Positions 34,669 to 43,360 are shown, counted from the stretch's first letter. The stretch is 64,000 bases of DNA from an uncultured Clostridium sp. (GCF_934754915.1 NZ_CAKVKB010000006.1:9460-73459); one strand, 5' to 3'. The notes: a model not told the origin generated them from the letters alone. Numbers and translations: made by a program.

Positions 34669-35625
34669 ATGGGATTAAAAATATTAGGCATAACTACAGG
34701 CAGAAAAAATTCTAATTCAGAGATTCTATTAAAAGAAGCACTTTTAGCATGTCAAGAAAAAGGTGCAGAAGTTACTATGATAAATCTAAAGGATTATAAT
34801 ATTATGGATTGTACAGGGTGTACAGCATGTACTCAAGGAATGGTAGAAGGAAAAAAAGTACCTTGTATACTAGAAAAGAAAGATGATAAGAAGGCTATTA
34901 TGGATGTTATGCTAGAAACGGATGGATTAATAGTTTCTGTTCCGACATATTATCTTATGCCTAATTCAGAATTTTTGAGGTTCATGCATAGAAATTTGTG
35001 TTATGAAACACCATTTTTAGAGGCGTTAGGTGAAATTGTACATAAAGATAAAGTCGCAGCAATAATGTCTGTAGGAGGTTCCACACGTGCATGGCAGTCA
35101 ATGTCATTAGAAGCCCTTCAAATAACATGTAGTTTAAATGATTATCAGGTAATTGATATGTATATGGCTTCAAGAGTCCCTGCACCGAGACAGTGTTTAT
35201 TACATGATGAAATGATACAAAGAGCTCATAGGATGGGAGAAAATGTAATGAAGTCATTAAATACTCCAGTAGAAAACAGAAAATGGCTTGGTGATGAAGA
35301 TATGGGATGGTGTCCAAATTGTCATGGAAATGCTTTGATTTTAGGAGCTCCTCAGTGGGACGGTGTAAGCTTTGAAGTAGAATGCCAGGTATGTGGAGCT
35401 GGAGGAAAATTGCAAAAAACAGAAGATGGAAAGTGGAAATTTGTTATTGAAAAAAATGGACTAGTTCATGACCGTACAACAAGAGAAGGAAGAAATAACC
35501 ATGTTAAAGAGATCATAGCTACTCAAGGTGGCTTTTATACTGAGGAAAATTTGAAAATTGTAAATGAAAAATTCAAGAAATATAAAAATATTAAATTTCC
35601 TACAATTGAAGTGAAGAAGAATTAA
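34669..35625 (+). CDS. Flavodoxin-fold NADPH-dependent FMN reductase-like protein with Cys motifs
   Basis: 318 residues from ATG 34669, six nt after TTGGAGGG. The N-terminal 200 residues are the flavodoxin-like fold of multimeric flavin reductases and iron-sulfur flavoproteins: ILGITTGRKNSNSEILLKEAL, then CTGCTACTQGMVEGKKVPC (a compact Cys cluster), then IVSVPTYYLMPNSEFLRFMHR. The C-terminal part contains CPNCHGN... CQVCG, a zinc-ribbon-like pair of CxxC motifs not usual in simple FMN reductases. It probably binds FMN and perhaps a cluster and acts as an electron carrier or oxidoreductase. The partner is unknown; a very small frame precedes it. Confidence 0.8.
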   Translation: MGLKILGITTGRKNSNSEILLKEALLACQEKGAEVTMINLKDYNIMDCTGCTACTQGMVEGKKVPCILEKKDDKKAIMDVMLETDGLIVSVPTYYLMPNSEFLRFMHRNLCYETPFLEALGEIVHKDKVAAIMSVGGSTRAWQSMSLEALQITCSLNDYQVIDMYMASRVPAPRQCLLHDEMIQRAHRMGENVMKSLNTPVENRKWLGDEDMGWCPNCHGNALILGAPQWDGVSFEVECQVCGAGGKLQKTEDGKWKFVIEKNGLVHDRTTREGRNNHVKEIIATQGGFYTEENLKIVNEKFKKYKNIKFPTIEVKKN

Positions 35626-35794
35626 TAAAAAGTCATCTAACTATCAATAGTTTTGTTGAATAAAAATCATTACATGATGATTAGTATTTATAAAATTTAG
35701 AACTGGGCATTATGTAATGATTATTTATATAACAATTTTATTTTATATGAATTTTCTAGAAAAGATAAGAAAGTTCATATTTTTATGAGTAATT

Positions 35795-36604
35795 TTAAAC
35801 CAAAGGAATAATATCCAAATCATCTGGAACAAATATTTTACCATTAAATACTTGTTTTCCTTCTTTTGTATAAGAATCTTTTCTTTTATCAAGATTTTTA
35901 TCTTCAGTATGATATAAAATTATATTTTTTACATTGAGTTTTGCTGCATTCATACAGGCATCCTTTGCTGTTGCATGATGCTTTTCATATGGCTTGAAAA
36001 TATCTTTTTGAGAATATAGACAGAAAGCTTCATGCATAAGATAATCAGAATTTTCACAATATTCTTTTACAGTCTCTCTATAAGGTTCATCACCTAAAAA
36101 AGTAAGTTTTTTACCATTTTCAAGAATTGTGGTAAATCCATGCTGAAGTTCTTTAGTACTATTGATATCAAAAAAGATAGTTCTTCTTCCTAAAATATCA
36201 ATTGAAGAATTGTTGCTTATTTCATGAAATAAGATTTTGATATCAAAGAGATTTAGAAATTTTTTCTGAAGAACAAATGAACTTATGGTTTTTATAGCAT
36301 CTATTGATTTTTGATGACAGTATATATTAAAAACTCCATTATATTTAGAATTGAGCATAGAATTTGCTACAGCTCTGATGACCCATATGGCACCTAATAT
36401 ATGATCATTATGGTTATGTGAAATAAACATATTATGTATCTGGTTTATTGATATGTTTGCTTTTTCAAGGTTGGATAGTATTGTATTTCCACCACCAGCA
36501 TCAACTAAAAAATGTTCATTATCTGCGTTTGAAATAGTAAAACATGTATTATAACATTTTGTTACCATAGCAGATCCTGTGCCAAGCATAGTTATGTTTT
36601 CCAT
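35795..36604 (-). CDS. MBL-fold metal-dependent hydrolase (RNase Z-like)
   Basis: 269 residues from ATG 36604, placed there because AAGGAGG precedes it; the extra 38 upstream codons are hydrophobic and have no site. The metallo-beta-lactamase motifs are MLGTGSAMV, VDAGGG, HNHNDH (the HxHxDH zinc motif), LGDEPY (metal Asp) and a late His in LYHTEDK. The layout is close to RNase Z and phosphodiesterase-like members, but it lacks the long exosite arm. Substrate unknown. Transcribed alone on the minus strand. Confidence 0.85.
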   Translation of the reverse strand: MENITMLGTGSAMVTKCYNTCFTISNADNEHFLVDAGGGNTILSNLEKANISINQIHNMFISHNHNDHILGAIWVIRAVANSMLNSKYNGVFNIYCHQKSIDAIKTISSFVLQKKFLNLFDIKILFHEISNNSSIDILGRRTIFFDINSTKELQHGFTTILENGKKLTFLGDEPYRETVKEYCENSDYLMHEAFCLYSQKDIFKPYEKHHATAKDACMNAAKLNVKNIILYHTEDKNLDKRKDSYTKEGKQVFNGKIFVPDDLDIIPLV

Positions 36605-36972
36605 TATTTGAAATCCTCCTTGTTTATAAATGAAAGTTACATTAATGATAACATATATATTATAGAAATAGTAGAAAAGTAAGACAACTATAGAATTTAA
36701 AAGATTTGATTGTTGCAAAATTATAAGCTTAAATTTGAATAAATTTAAAAAAATATCAAATGTAAATGTTTCAAATTATTTTAGGATTAAAAATATCAAG
36801 AAAGCTTTACACAAGAAGAATCAGAATATATACTAATGTATATACAGGTGTTAATAGCAATTGTACATTGTTAATTTGAACGTATGATTATAATTATTGC
36901 AACTATAATTATTGTTGTGAAATTTTATTAAATAGTATGATTGTTATTGTAAGTCAAGGGGGATTTATATAA
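36605..36972. other. 368-bp intergenic region between divergent MBL and ECF-S genes
   Basis: No gene. It contains a dyad TATATAC-TAAT-GTATATA (36827-36844) and two direct copies of TATAATTATTG 15 bp apart (36889-36899, 36904-36914), both upstream of the transporter gene and possibly operators. No riboswitch consensus was recognised. Confidence 0.5.
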
Positions 36973-37509
36973 ATGAATAATAAGATTAAACAAATGGTAT
37001 ATGCAGGATTGTTGACTGCATTGGCAATAATTATTCCAATTCAATTTTCATTTTTGAAAATATTTGTGCCACCAGCATTTACAGCTACTTTAGCAGCTCA
37101 TGTTCCAATGATGCTTTCAATGCTTATTTCACCTTTTGTAGCAGTTATTGTTGGAGTAGGTTCTACAATAGGATTTGCAATGACTGGGCTTCCTGCTGTA
37201 GTAGTAGCAAGAGCAGCAACTCATATAGTTGTAGGATTTATTGGAGCAAAAATTATATTAAGAAATAGAAGTTATGCACAAGCTGTTATTATAACTGCAC
37301 CAATTCATGGATTTTTAGAAATGATTGTTGCTATACCTTTTATAGGCTTGACTGTTAACTGGGCTCTTATTGTTACTTTAGTAGGAAGTATGGTCCATCA
37401 TATGGTTGATGGTATTATAGCATATGCTGTTGTAAAAGCAGTAGCAAAATCAAGAAATAGAGATATATATGAAGCATTTGGAGAATTTACTCCTCAACAG
37501 ATGTATTAA
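36973..37509 (+). CDS. ECF transporter S-component, probably niacin (NiaX-like)
   Basis: 178 residues, about six membrane helices, AAGGGGG upstream. The stretch FVPPAFTATLAAHVPMMLSM and VVARAATHIVVGFIGA resembles NiaX-type S-components, the substrate-binding membrane unit that docks on a shared EcfAA'T module. Those energising genes are not in the window, as usual for group II ECF systems. Niacin is inferred from family resemblance and fits the pncB gene at 5046. Another vitamin cannot be ruled out. Confidence 0.72.
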   Translation: MNNKIKQMVYAGLLTALAIIIPIQFSFLKIFVPPAFTATLAAHVPMMLSMLISPFVAVIVGVGSTIGFAMTGLPAVVVARAATHIVVGFIGAKIILRNRSYAQAVIITAPIHGFLEMIVAIPFIGLTVNWALIVTLVGSMVHHMVDGIIAYAVVKAVAKSRNRDIYEAFGEFTPQQMY

Positions 37510-37540
37510 AATTTGATAAATCATAAATAAGAAGTAAGAA

Positions 37541-37580
37541 ACATTAATCCTAAAGAAAAATTGGATTAATGTTTTTTATT
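37541..37580 (+). terminator. Terminator after the ECF S-component
   Basis: ACATTAATCC and GGATTAATGT followed by TTTTTATTTT. The remaining gap to 37809 is AT-rich with no further structure seen. Confidence 0.88.
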
Positions 37581-37808
37581 TTGGAATTTCTAAAATAATA
37601 GATGGAAATAATAAAAAAGATATAGACAAAACAAATAAATATCATATAATAAATTTAGAATATAAAAAATAAAAAAGTAAAAATACTAATAATATATTGT
37701 TATTGTTTTTCTATTTTGCATATGAATTAAAAATGGAAAGATATATATTTTTATATAAAACATTATAGCAACAATTAACAATGTTCTATATATTAAGAGG
37801 TGATCATG

Positions 37809-38054
37809 ATGGAAGAAAAAGAAATAATGTCATTTAAAGATGAAGATGGAAACAAGGTGGATTTTGAAGCAGTAGCAAAAATTTATTTAGATAAACAAGG
37901 ATATCTTTTATTGTCTCCATTAGATGAAAATAATGATGATATGTTTGCATTTAGAATTGATAAAAATGAGGAAGGTAAAGAAGAACTTAATCTTGTGGAA
38001 GATGACAAAGAATTTGAAGAAATAAAAAAAGAATATAAGAAGTTACTATACTAA
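37809..38054 (+). CDS. DUF1292-family small acidic protein
   Basis: 81 residues from ATG 37809, correctly spaced after AAGAGGTG; the GTG of that site and an ATG one codon earlier give slightly longer frames. The pattern MSFKDEDGNKVDFEAV... GYLLLSPLDENNDDMFAFRI is typical of DUF1292 proteins, small soluble acidic beta proteins common in Firmicutes, often near Holliday-junction resolvase and hypothetical genes. Function unknown. The next gene starts 18 bp downstream, also acidic, so they probably form an operon. Confidence 0.8.
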   Translation: MEEKEIMSFKDEDGNKVDFEAVAKIYLDKQGYLLLSPLDENNDDMFAFRIDKNEEGKEELNLVEDDKEFEEIKKEYKKLLY

Positions 38055-38072
38055 AAGATGAGGTGATTTAAA

Positions 38073-38468
38073 TTGGATATTTCAGAAATAAGAAATTTTT
38101 TAGAAGATAATGATTTATCTGATGTTGAAGAAATAAAACAGGAAGAGGAATATGTTTTAATAAAATTCTATTATGATTTTGATAAGGAAGAGTTAAGTGC
38201 AGCTAAAAGCTATTCTAATGAAGAGAGTGATTTTGAATCAGAAAGTGATGAATGGTATAATGAATATTATATTCCTTATCTAAAAGAAATAGCAGAAGAT
38301 AATGTTGAGAGCATAATAGAAGATGCATCTGAGGAATTTGAAGTAGAAGGAAAGTATAAGGCACTTGGATCGGATAGTGGAGATGTAGGATATCTTAAAT
38401 TCATAGCAGTATTTTCAACTGAAATGGATGAAACTGAAATGGAAGATATTTTAAACGATTACGAATAG
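38073..38468 (+). CDS. Acidic hypothetical protein, 131 residues
   Basis: Starts at TTG after GATGAGGTG. It is very rich in Glu and Asp (for example VEEIKQEEEY, ESDFESESDEWYNEYY) with aromatic residues in the centre; no signal peptide or membrane segment. No domain recognised. Close linkage to the DUF1292 gene suggests co-expression. It is followed directly by the 6S RNA promoter. Confidence 0.65.
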   Translation: MDISEIRNFLEDNDLSDVEEIKQEEEYVLIKFYYDFDKEELSAAKSYSNEESDFESESDEWYNEYYIPYLKEIAEDNVESIIEDASEEFEVEGKYKALGSDSGDVGYLKFIAVFSTEMDETEMEDILNDYE

Positions 38469-38503
38469 TAAAAATTAGCATTGAGTAAAGTTTTAAAATA
38501 CTA

Positions 38504-38531
38504 TTGAAAATATGAAAACTTATGCTATAAT
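38504..38531 (+). promoter_or_regulatory. Promoter of 6S RNA
   Basis: TTGAAA, 16 bp, TATAAT; the expected start site is about 38541, where the conserved 6S 5' end begins. Confidence 0.75.
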
Positions 38532-38540
38532 AAAATCATA

Positions 38541-38740
38541 GATTTCCTGAGATGTGCGCAAAGCTTATGATATTCAACCTACATTACATTTTCGGGATTT
38601 GCAAAATACTTAAATATGCCGGGCTTCATTTTTTACGATATGTAGCAGAAGAAGGCAGACGTAAGTTGCGCTTAACCCACCTGCGAGGAGCAGGTTTTGA
38701 ATATTTAAGTGAACGGCATGTTGGGAGCTATGTTTTTGAA
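38541..38740 (+). ncRNA. ssrS: 6S RNA
   Basis: The 5' end GATTTCCTGAGATGTGCGCA closely matches the E. coli 6S start (TTTCTCTGAGATGTTCGCA). GATGTGC can pair with GCATGTT near the 3' end, closing a long interrupted stem, and CTTAACCCACCTG...CAGG forms a 3'-side hairpin around the expected central bubble. It has its own consensus promoter and terminator and no convincing protein. Bacterial 6S RNA binds the housekeeping RNA polymerase holoenzyme by mimicking an open promoter. The 3' end is approximate. Confidence 0.82.
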
Positions 38741-38743
38741 ATT

Positions 38744-38770
38744 AACACCTCAGAAATGGGGTGTTTTTTA
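38744..38770 (+). terminator. Terminator of 6S RNA
   Basis: AACACCT and GGGTGTT with a short loop, then a T run. Confidence 0.85.
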
Positions 38771-38919
38771 TTGTACAATAATAAATTATAAAATTTTTTA
38801 AAATTCAAATTTAATAATGTCAATAAAATTAATAGATGTAAACTTAATAGAATGTTATTTACAAAGAGACATAGTGAAGCCATTTTTCTACATATAAATA
38901 AAAAAGTAAGAAAACAAAT

Positions 38920-38956
38920 CTGCTTAAACATAATATAATTTAATATGCTTAAGCAG
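38920..38956. terminator. 13-bp inverted repeat, probable terminator of the minus-strand Spo0E-like gene
   Basis: CTGCTTAAACATA and TATGCTTAAGCAG (one mismatch) enclose an 11-nt loop; on the minus strand a T-rich tail (ATTTGTTTTCTT) follows. The 300 bp between the 6S terminator and 39075 hold nothing else recognisable. Confidence 0.45.
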
Positions 38957-39074
38957 GGTATTAATCTATTTTACATATATATATAAATACATTTTAATAT
39001 TGCAATAAATTAATAATGCGATATTAATTTGTGAATTATTTGAAAATATTGAGTTTGTAATAAATTTCAAGTAT

Positions 39075-39290
39075 TTATGCTGCAAACTTTTTTAGTTTAT
39101 TACTGTTGCTGTTATTATGTATGTATATTGAAAATAACTTTTTCTGATATAATACAATATACTTGTCCAAATCTTGTGATAGAGCAACCATTATGTCAGT
39201 AGTAGGATATAGAAAGATAAGTAATATATTTATAAGTTGTTTTCGTATAAAAATACTAAATTTAAGTTTGTTTAATATTAAAAAATTCAT
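39075..39290 (-). CDS. Spo0E-family aspartyl-phosphate phosphatase (candidate)
   Basis: 71 residues from ATG 39290, seven nt after AAAGGTGG on the minus strand. The segment from RKQLINILL to LSQDLDKYIVLYQKK matches the two-helix Spo0E pattern, where SQxLDxxI on the second helix is the signature and contacts the response regulator. Spo0E-like proteins dephosphorylate Spo0A~P and delay sporulation. The N-terminal 14 residues and the Lys/Asn-rich tail are not conserved. It lies opposite a promoter with two Spo0A boxes, which fits a link to the phosphorelay. Its size and AT-richness make it easy to miss; confidence rests on the SQDLD motif and the ribosome site. Confidence 0.68.
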   Translation of the reverse strand: MNFLILNKLKFSIFIRKQLINILLIFLYPTTDIMVALSQDLDKYIVLYQKKLFSIYIHNNSNSNKLKKFAA

Positions 39291-39490
39291 ATTTTTCACC
39301 ACCTTTTACTTAATTTGGATAATTCCTGTAAATATATTATAAATATTAAGGAATAAATTGTAAAATATTTTCGTAGTACAATTAGTGACATTATATACCA
39401 AAAAATGGTTTGAAATGAGTTAAAAGGGGAAAAAATATAAAAACTTAATACAAATTAATGCATAAATGGATAAAAATGTAAAATAATTCG

Positions 39491-39528
39491 TTCGACAATT
39501 ATTTTTATAAGTTTTATAATATGTCGAA
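39491..39528 (+). promoter_or_regulatory. Promoter bracketed by two perfect Spo0A (0A) boxes
   Basis: TTCGACA (39491-39497) and TGTCGAA (39522-39528) are exact, oppositely oriented 0A boxes. Between them TCGACA, 17 bp, TATAAT (39515-39520) forms a sigma-A-type promoter, so one box covers the -35 and the other the start site. Spo0A~P bound to both would be expected to repress transcription of the DUF896 gene and hprK. Confidence 0.65.
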
Positions 39529-39598
39529 TCATTTAATATTGATTATATACTTTAAAATAGGTAAAATTATTGTTATAGGATAGAAAGGATGATTGTCT

Positions 39599-39784
39599 AT
39601 GGATATTCAAAAGATGAAAATTGAAGAAGTTGTAAAAAAAATAAATTTACTATATAAAACTAGTCAGGAAAGAGAACTTAGTGAAGAAGAAAAAACTTTA
39701 CAGCAGGCTCTTAGAAGAAGATATTTGGATAATGTTAAAAGAAATTTTAGGGCCCAGCTTGAAAGTATTGAAATTAAAAAATAA
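39599..39784 (+). CDS. DUF896 (YnzC-family) small protein
   Basis: 61 residues from ATG 39599 after AGAAAGGATG; a TTG two codons earlier is possible. Two helices, IEEVVKKINLLYKTSQERELSEEEKTLQQALRRRYLDNVKRNFRAQL, match the DUF896 helical hairpin seen in Bacillus YnzC, whose cellular role is unknown. The hprK gene begins 15 bp downstream. The upstream promoter carries two 0A boxes. Confidence 0.85.
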   Translation: MDIQKMKIEEVVKKINLLYKTSQERELSEEEKTLQQALRRRYLDNVKRNFRAQLESIEIKK

Positions 39785-39799
39785 AAAAGGATGATATAA

Positions 39800-40711
39800 T
39801 TGGGAGTTAATGTAAAAAAATTAATTGATGATTTTAATTTAGAAGTTCTTGTAGAAGGAAGAGAGGATATTGAAATATCAGTAAACGATATAAATAGGCC
39901 AGGGCTACAGTTAGCAGGATTCTACAATTACTTTGCACCAGAGAGAATTCAGGTTATTGGGAAAGCTGAATGGAGTTTCCTTGATGATATGCAGATTGAA
40001 TTGAGGAAAAAAAGAGTAAAAAAATATTTTACTTTTGATATAAATTGTTTAGTTATTACAAGAGGTCTTGAACCTCATGCAGAATTTATAAAGGAAGCAA
40101 AAAAGCATAATGTATGGGTTTTAAGAACTAATCTTGTTACGACTCAGTTTATAAGTAAAACGACAATTTATCTTGCAGATAAACTTGCACCAGAAACAAG
40201 ACTTCATGGAGTTTTAGTTGATGTATCAGGAATTGGTATATTAATTACTGGGGAAAGTGGAATTGGTAAAAGTGAAACTGCATTAGAACTTATAAAAAGA
40301 GGACATAGACTTGTTACAGATGATGCGGTGGACATAAAGGAAATTGATGGCCAGCTTATAGGAACATCTCCAAAGATAACAGTTGGTATGCTTGAAGTAA
40401 GAGGAATAGGAATAATTGATGTTACAACTTTATATGGTCTAAGTTCAGTTGTTCAACAGAAAGAAATAAAGCTTGTGATGCATTTTGAACATTGGAAAGA
40501 TGATAATGATTATGATAGGCTTGGAATAGATGATGAATATATGAACATATTAGGCATAGACGTTAAGAAATTGACTGTTCCAGTTAGACCAGGAAGGAAT
40601 ATTGCAGTAATTATTGAAGCTGCAGCAGTAAATTACAGATATGCATTAATGTCTGATGTTACACCGGTTGAAATAATCGAAAGCAGAATGAATAATTTGG
40701 CGGATATGTAG
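39800..40711 (+). CDS. hprK: HPr kinase/phosphorylase
   Basis: 303 residues from TTG after AAAGGATG. The Walker A GESGIGKS (residues 151-158) and the HPrK/P signature around LEVRGIGIIDV are intact, with His136 in RLHGVLVD. The bifunctional enzyme phosphorylates and dephosphorylates Ser46 of HPr and so feeds CcpA-mediated carbon catabolite control. It shares a transcript with the DUF896 gene. In Bacillus hprK lies with lgt; here it does not. A cre-like element occurs at the maltodextrin operon (57655), a plausible downstream target. Confidence 0.96.
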   Translation: MGVNVKKLIDDFNLEVLVEGREDIEISVNDINRPGLQLAGFYNYFAPERIQVIGKAEWSFLDDMQIELRKKRVKKYFTFDINCLVITRGLEPHAEFIKEAKKHNVWVLRTNLVTTQFISKTTIYLADKLAPETRLHGVLVDVSGIGILITGESGIGKSETALELIKRGHRLVTDDAVDIKEIDGQLIGTSPKITVGMLEVRGIGIIDVTTLYGLSSVVQQKEIKLVMHFEHWKDDNDYDRLGIDDEYMNILGIDVKKLTVPVRPGRNIAVIIEAAAVNYRYALMSDVTPVEIIESRMNNLADM

Positions 40712-40905
40712 TAAAATTATATATAGGTTCTGAAATAAAGATAGAATGTTATATTTTTTATAAATTCAAACATTTAATGCTTAAAAAATATGTTCGAAGA
40801 CTCAATATTATAGCATATATATTGCAGAAATACGAGTAAGAGTTTAGATTTAAAATTATTTTGGACATTTAATTATTGTAATATATTCTAAAAAGGAGTT
40901 TTTAT

Positions 40906-42297
40906 ATGAGTAAACAGAATTTAAATAAAAATGCATGGACTAAATACACATCAAAACAGGTAGAAGAAATATTTGATTTTTGTGATGGATATAAGAATTT
41001 TATGTCTAAGTGTAAAACTGAAAGAGAATGTGTAAAAGAGATAATAAATTTATCAGAAAAACATGGGTATAGAAACCTAGAAGATATAATAAAAAATAGC
41101 CAATCATTAAAAGCAGGAGACAAAGTTTATTTTAATAATAAAGGTAAAAGTATAGCTCTTTTTGTAATTGGAAATGAATCAATGGATGCAGGATTAAAAA
41201 TATTAGGTGCACATATTGATTCTCCTAGACTTGATCTTAAACAAAATCCACTTTATGAGGATACAGAACTATCTTTGCTTGATACTCATTATTATGGTGG
41301 AATAAAAAAATATCAATGGGTTACACTTCCTTTAGCATTACATGGTGTTGTTGTAAAAAAAGATGGGACTGTAATTGATATATGTATAGGTGAAGATGAA
41401 AATGATCCAGTTGTAGGAGTTTCTGATTTACTTGTTCATTTATCTGGAGATCAGCTTGCTAAAAAAGGTGCAAAAGTAGTTGAAGGTGAAGATTTAAATG
41501 TACTTGTTGGAAGCATGCCTTTAAAAGGAGCTGAAAAGGAAGCTGTTAAAGCTAACATATTAGAAATACTAAAAGATAAATATGACATAGAAGAAGAAGA
41601 TTTTCTATCAGCCGAAATAGAAGTAGTACCAGCTGGAAAAGCAAGAGATTATGGATTAGATAAGAGTATGATAATGGCTTATGGGCAAGATGATAAAGTT
41701 TGTTCATATACTTCTCTTATGGCTATGTTTGATATAAAAGAAACAGATAAAACTTGCTGCTGTCTTTTAGTTGATAAAGAAGAAATTGGAAGTGTAGGAG
41801 CAACAGGAATGCATTCAAGATTTTTTGAAAATTCTGTTGCAGAAATAATAGATAGATGTGAAGGATATTCTGATTTGAAATTAAGAAGATGCCTATCAAA
41901 TTCAAAAATGCTTTCTTCAGATGTAAGTGCTGCATTTGATCCTAATTATCCAAGTGTAATGGAAAAGAAAAACTCTGCTTTCTTTGGAAGAGGAATGGTA
42001 TTTAACAAATATACTGGAGCAAGAGGAAAATCTGGATGTAATGATGCTAATGCAGAATATATGGCTGAACTCAGAAATATAATGGAAAAACATGAAGTTT
42101 CATTCCAAACAGCTGAACTTGGAAAAGTTGATGTTGGAGGCGGTGGAACAATAGCTTATATTTTAGCACAATATAATATGGAGGTTATTGACTGTGGAGT
42201 TGCGCTTCATAATATGCATGCTCCATGGGAAGTCGCAAGTAAAGTGGATATCTATGAAACAATGAAAGGATATAGAGCATTTTTAATAGAAGCTTAG
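40906..42297 (+). CDS. M18-family zinc aminopeptidase
   Basis: 463 residues after AAAAGGAG. Motifs: GAHIDSPRLD (first metal His and Asp), VDKEEIGSVGATGMHS (catalytic Glu and metal Glu), SSDVSAAFDPN (metal Asp) and ALHNMHAPWEVASKVDIYE (final metal His). These match bacterial M18 aspartyl/leucyl aminopeptidases, which form large dodecameric cytosolic complexes. Substrate preference among acidic or neutral N-terminal residues is not readable. Ends at a bidirectional terminator. Confidence 0.93.
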   Translation: MSKQNLNKNAWTKYTSKQVEEIFDFCDGYKNFMSKCKTERECVKEIINLSEKHGYRNLEDIIKNSQSLKAGDKVYFNNKGKSIALFVIGNESMDAGLKILGAHIDSPRLDLKQNPLYEDTELSLLDTHYYGGIKKYQWVTLPLALHGVVVKKDGTVIDICIGEDENDPVVGVSDLLVHLSGDQLAKKGAKVVEGEDLNVLVGSMPLKGAEKEAVKANILEILKDKYDIEEEDFLSAEIEVVPAGKARDYGLDKSMIMAYGQDDKVCSYTSLMAMFDIKETDKTCCCLLVDKEEIGSVGATGMHSRFFENSVAEIIDRCEGYSDLKLRRCLSNSKMLSSDVSAAFDPNYPSVMEKKNSAFFGRGMVFNKYTGARGKSGCNDANAEYMAELRNIMEKHEVSFQTAELGKVDVGGGGTIAYILAQYNMEVIDCGVALHNMHAPWEVASKVDIYETMKGYRAFLIEA

Positions 42298-42308
42298 GAT
42301 TAAAAAAT

Positions 42309-42345
42309 AAAAGATATTGAGATTTAACATTTCTCAATATCTTTT
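42309..42345. terminator. Bidirectional terminator between the M18 and PHP genes
   Basis: AAAAGATATTGAGA and TCTCAATATCTTTT (14 bp, perfect) followed by T-rich sequence on both strands. Confidence 0.9.
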
Positions 42346-42347
42346 AT

Positions 42348-43190
42348 TTATATGTTATATGAAATATCTAGAGCTGTAAGTAGATTTTTTAAGTATTTAT
42401 CAGAAAAACTCATACATCCTACATCTCCATGTCTTTTATCATTTATTATATCTCCGTGAAAATCTGAACCACATGAAATGAGCATGTTATTTTCTTCTGC
42501 TACATTAACATAATATTTTGTTTCACTATCTGTATTTTGAAAATAGAAAGCTTCAATACCATCGAAATTCATATTTAAAAAGTCATTTACCGATGAATTT
42601 TTTATTAATTTTGGGTGAGCAAGAAATGCCAGTGCGTTATGTTTTTTTAAAAGTTTTACACCTTCTTCAGTAGAAAGTTTTAATGTTGGAACATAAGCCT
42701 TACAGCCTTTGCCTATAAAATTATTAAAGATATAATCATGAGAATAATTATATCCAGCATCCATTATAGCTCTGGCGATATGAGGTCTTGCAACAGTATC
42801 TCTCGATTTTTTTAAAATATCTTCAAAGTTCAGTGATATATTAAATTCATCTTTTAGTTTTTTTACCATTTTTTCTGCGCGTATTATTCTATGATTCTTT
42901 ATTTTGTTCAATTCACCTGTAAGTTCAGGATTTCTAAAAGAATCACCTTTGAAAAATCCAAGAACATGTACACTTTCATCATTATATTGAGTCGATAATT
43001 CAATTCCTGGTATTATGCATATATTTTCCTTTAATCCTTCAGAAATTGCTTCATCTATACCAGTTAACGTGTCATGATCTGTTATGGCAAGAAATTTAAC
43101 TTCATTTATTTTTCCGCGTTTTACAACATCTGTAGGTGATAATATTCCGTCAGAAGCAGATGTATGAACATGAAAATCTACTTTTATCAT
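42348..43190 (-). CDS. PHP-domain metal-dependent phosphoesterase (TrpH/RNase AM-like)
   Basis: 280 residues, GGAGG before the ATG. PHP motifs in order: DFHVHTSASDG (HxH), ITDHDT, PGIELSTQ (metal Glu), a conserved ARPHIARA, LAHPKL and CGSDFHG. The domain insert and length fit the YciV/TrpH group; E. coli YciV (RNase AM) is a 5'-3' exonuclease acting on short RNA and on 3',5'-bisphosphonucleotides. That activity is inferred from family only. Monocistronic. Confidence 0.87.
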   Translation of the reverse strand: MIKVDFHVHTSASDGILSPTDVVKRGKINEVKFLAITDHDTLTGIDEAISEGLKENICIIPGIELSTQYNDESVHVLGFFKGDSFRNPELTGELNKIKNHRIIRAEKMVKKLKDEFNISLNFEDILKKSRDTVARPHIARAIMDAGYNYSHDYIFNNFIGKGCKAYVPTLKLSTEEGVKLLKKHNALAFLAHPKLIKNSSVNDFLNMNFDGIEAFYFQNTDSETKYYVNVAEENNMLISCGSDFHGDIINDKRHGDVGCMSFSDKYLKNLLTALDISYNI

Positions 43191-43315
43191 GGAATGTAGC
43201 CTCCTATATATTTTGTTTTTATTAATTATTTGCTAAATTTATTCGAATAATATTAATTTTAATAATATGATAACATAATTTTAATAATAAAAGTATAGAA
43301 AGTTATAAGGAATAT

Positions 43316-43352
43316 AAAAATAATGCAGATTAAATTTGTTGAAATCTGCATT
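43316..43352 (-). terminator. Terminator of the minus-strand lipoprotein gene
   Basis: On the minus strand AATGCAGATT and AATCTGCATT with an 11-nt loop, then ATTTTTATA. Confidence 0.75.
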
Positions 43353-43360
43353 ATAATATG

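Noticed and set aside
38552..38791. 80-codon plus-strand frame
   Set aside because: It lies on the 6S RNA and runs through its terminator, with no ribosome site.
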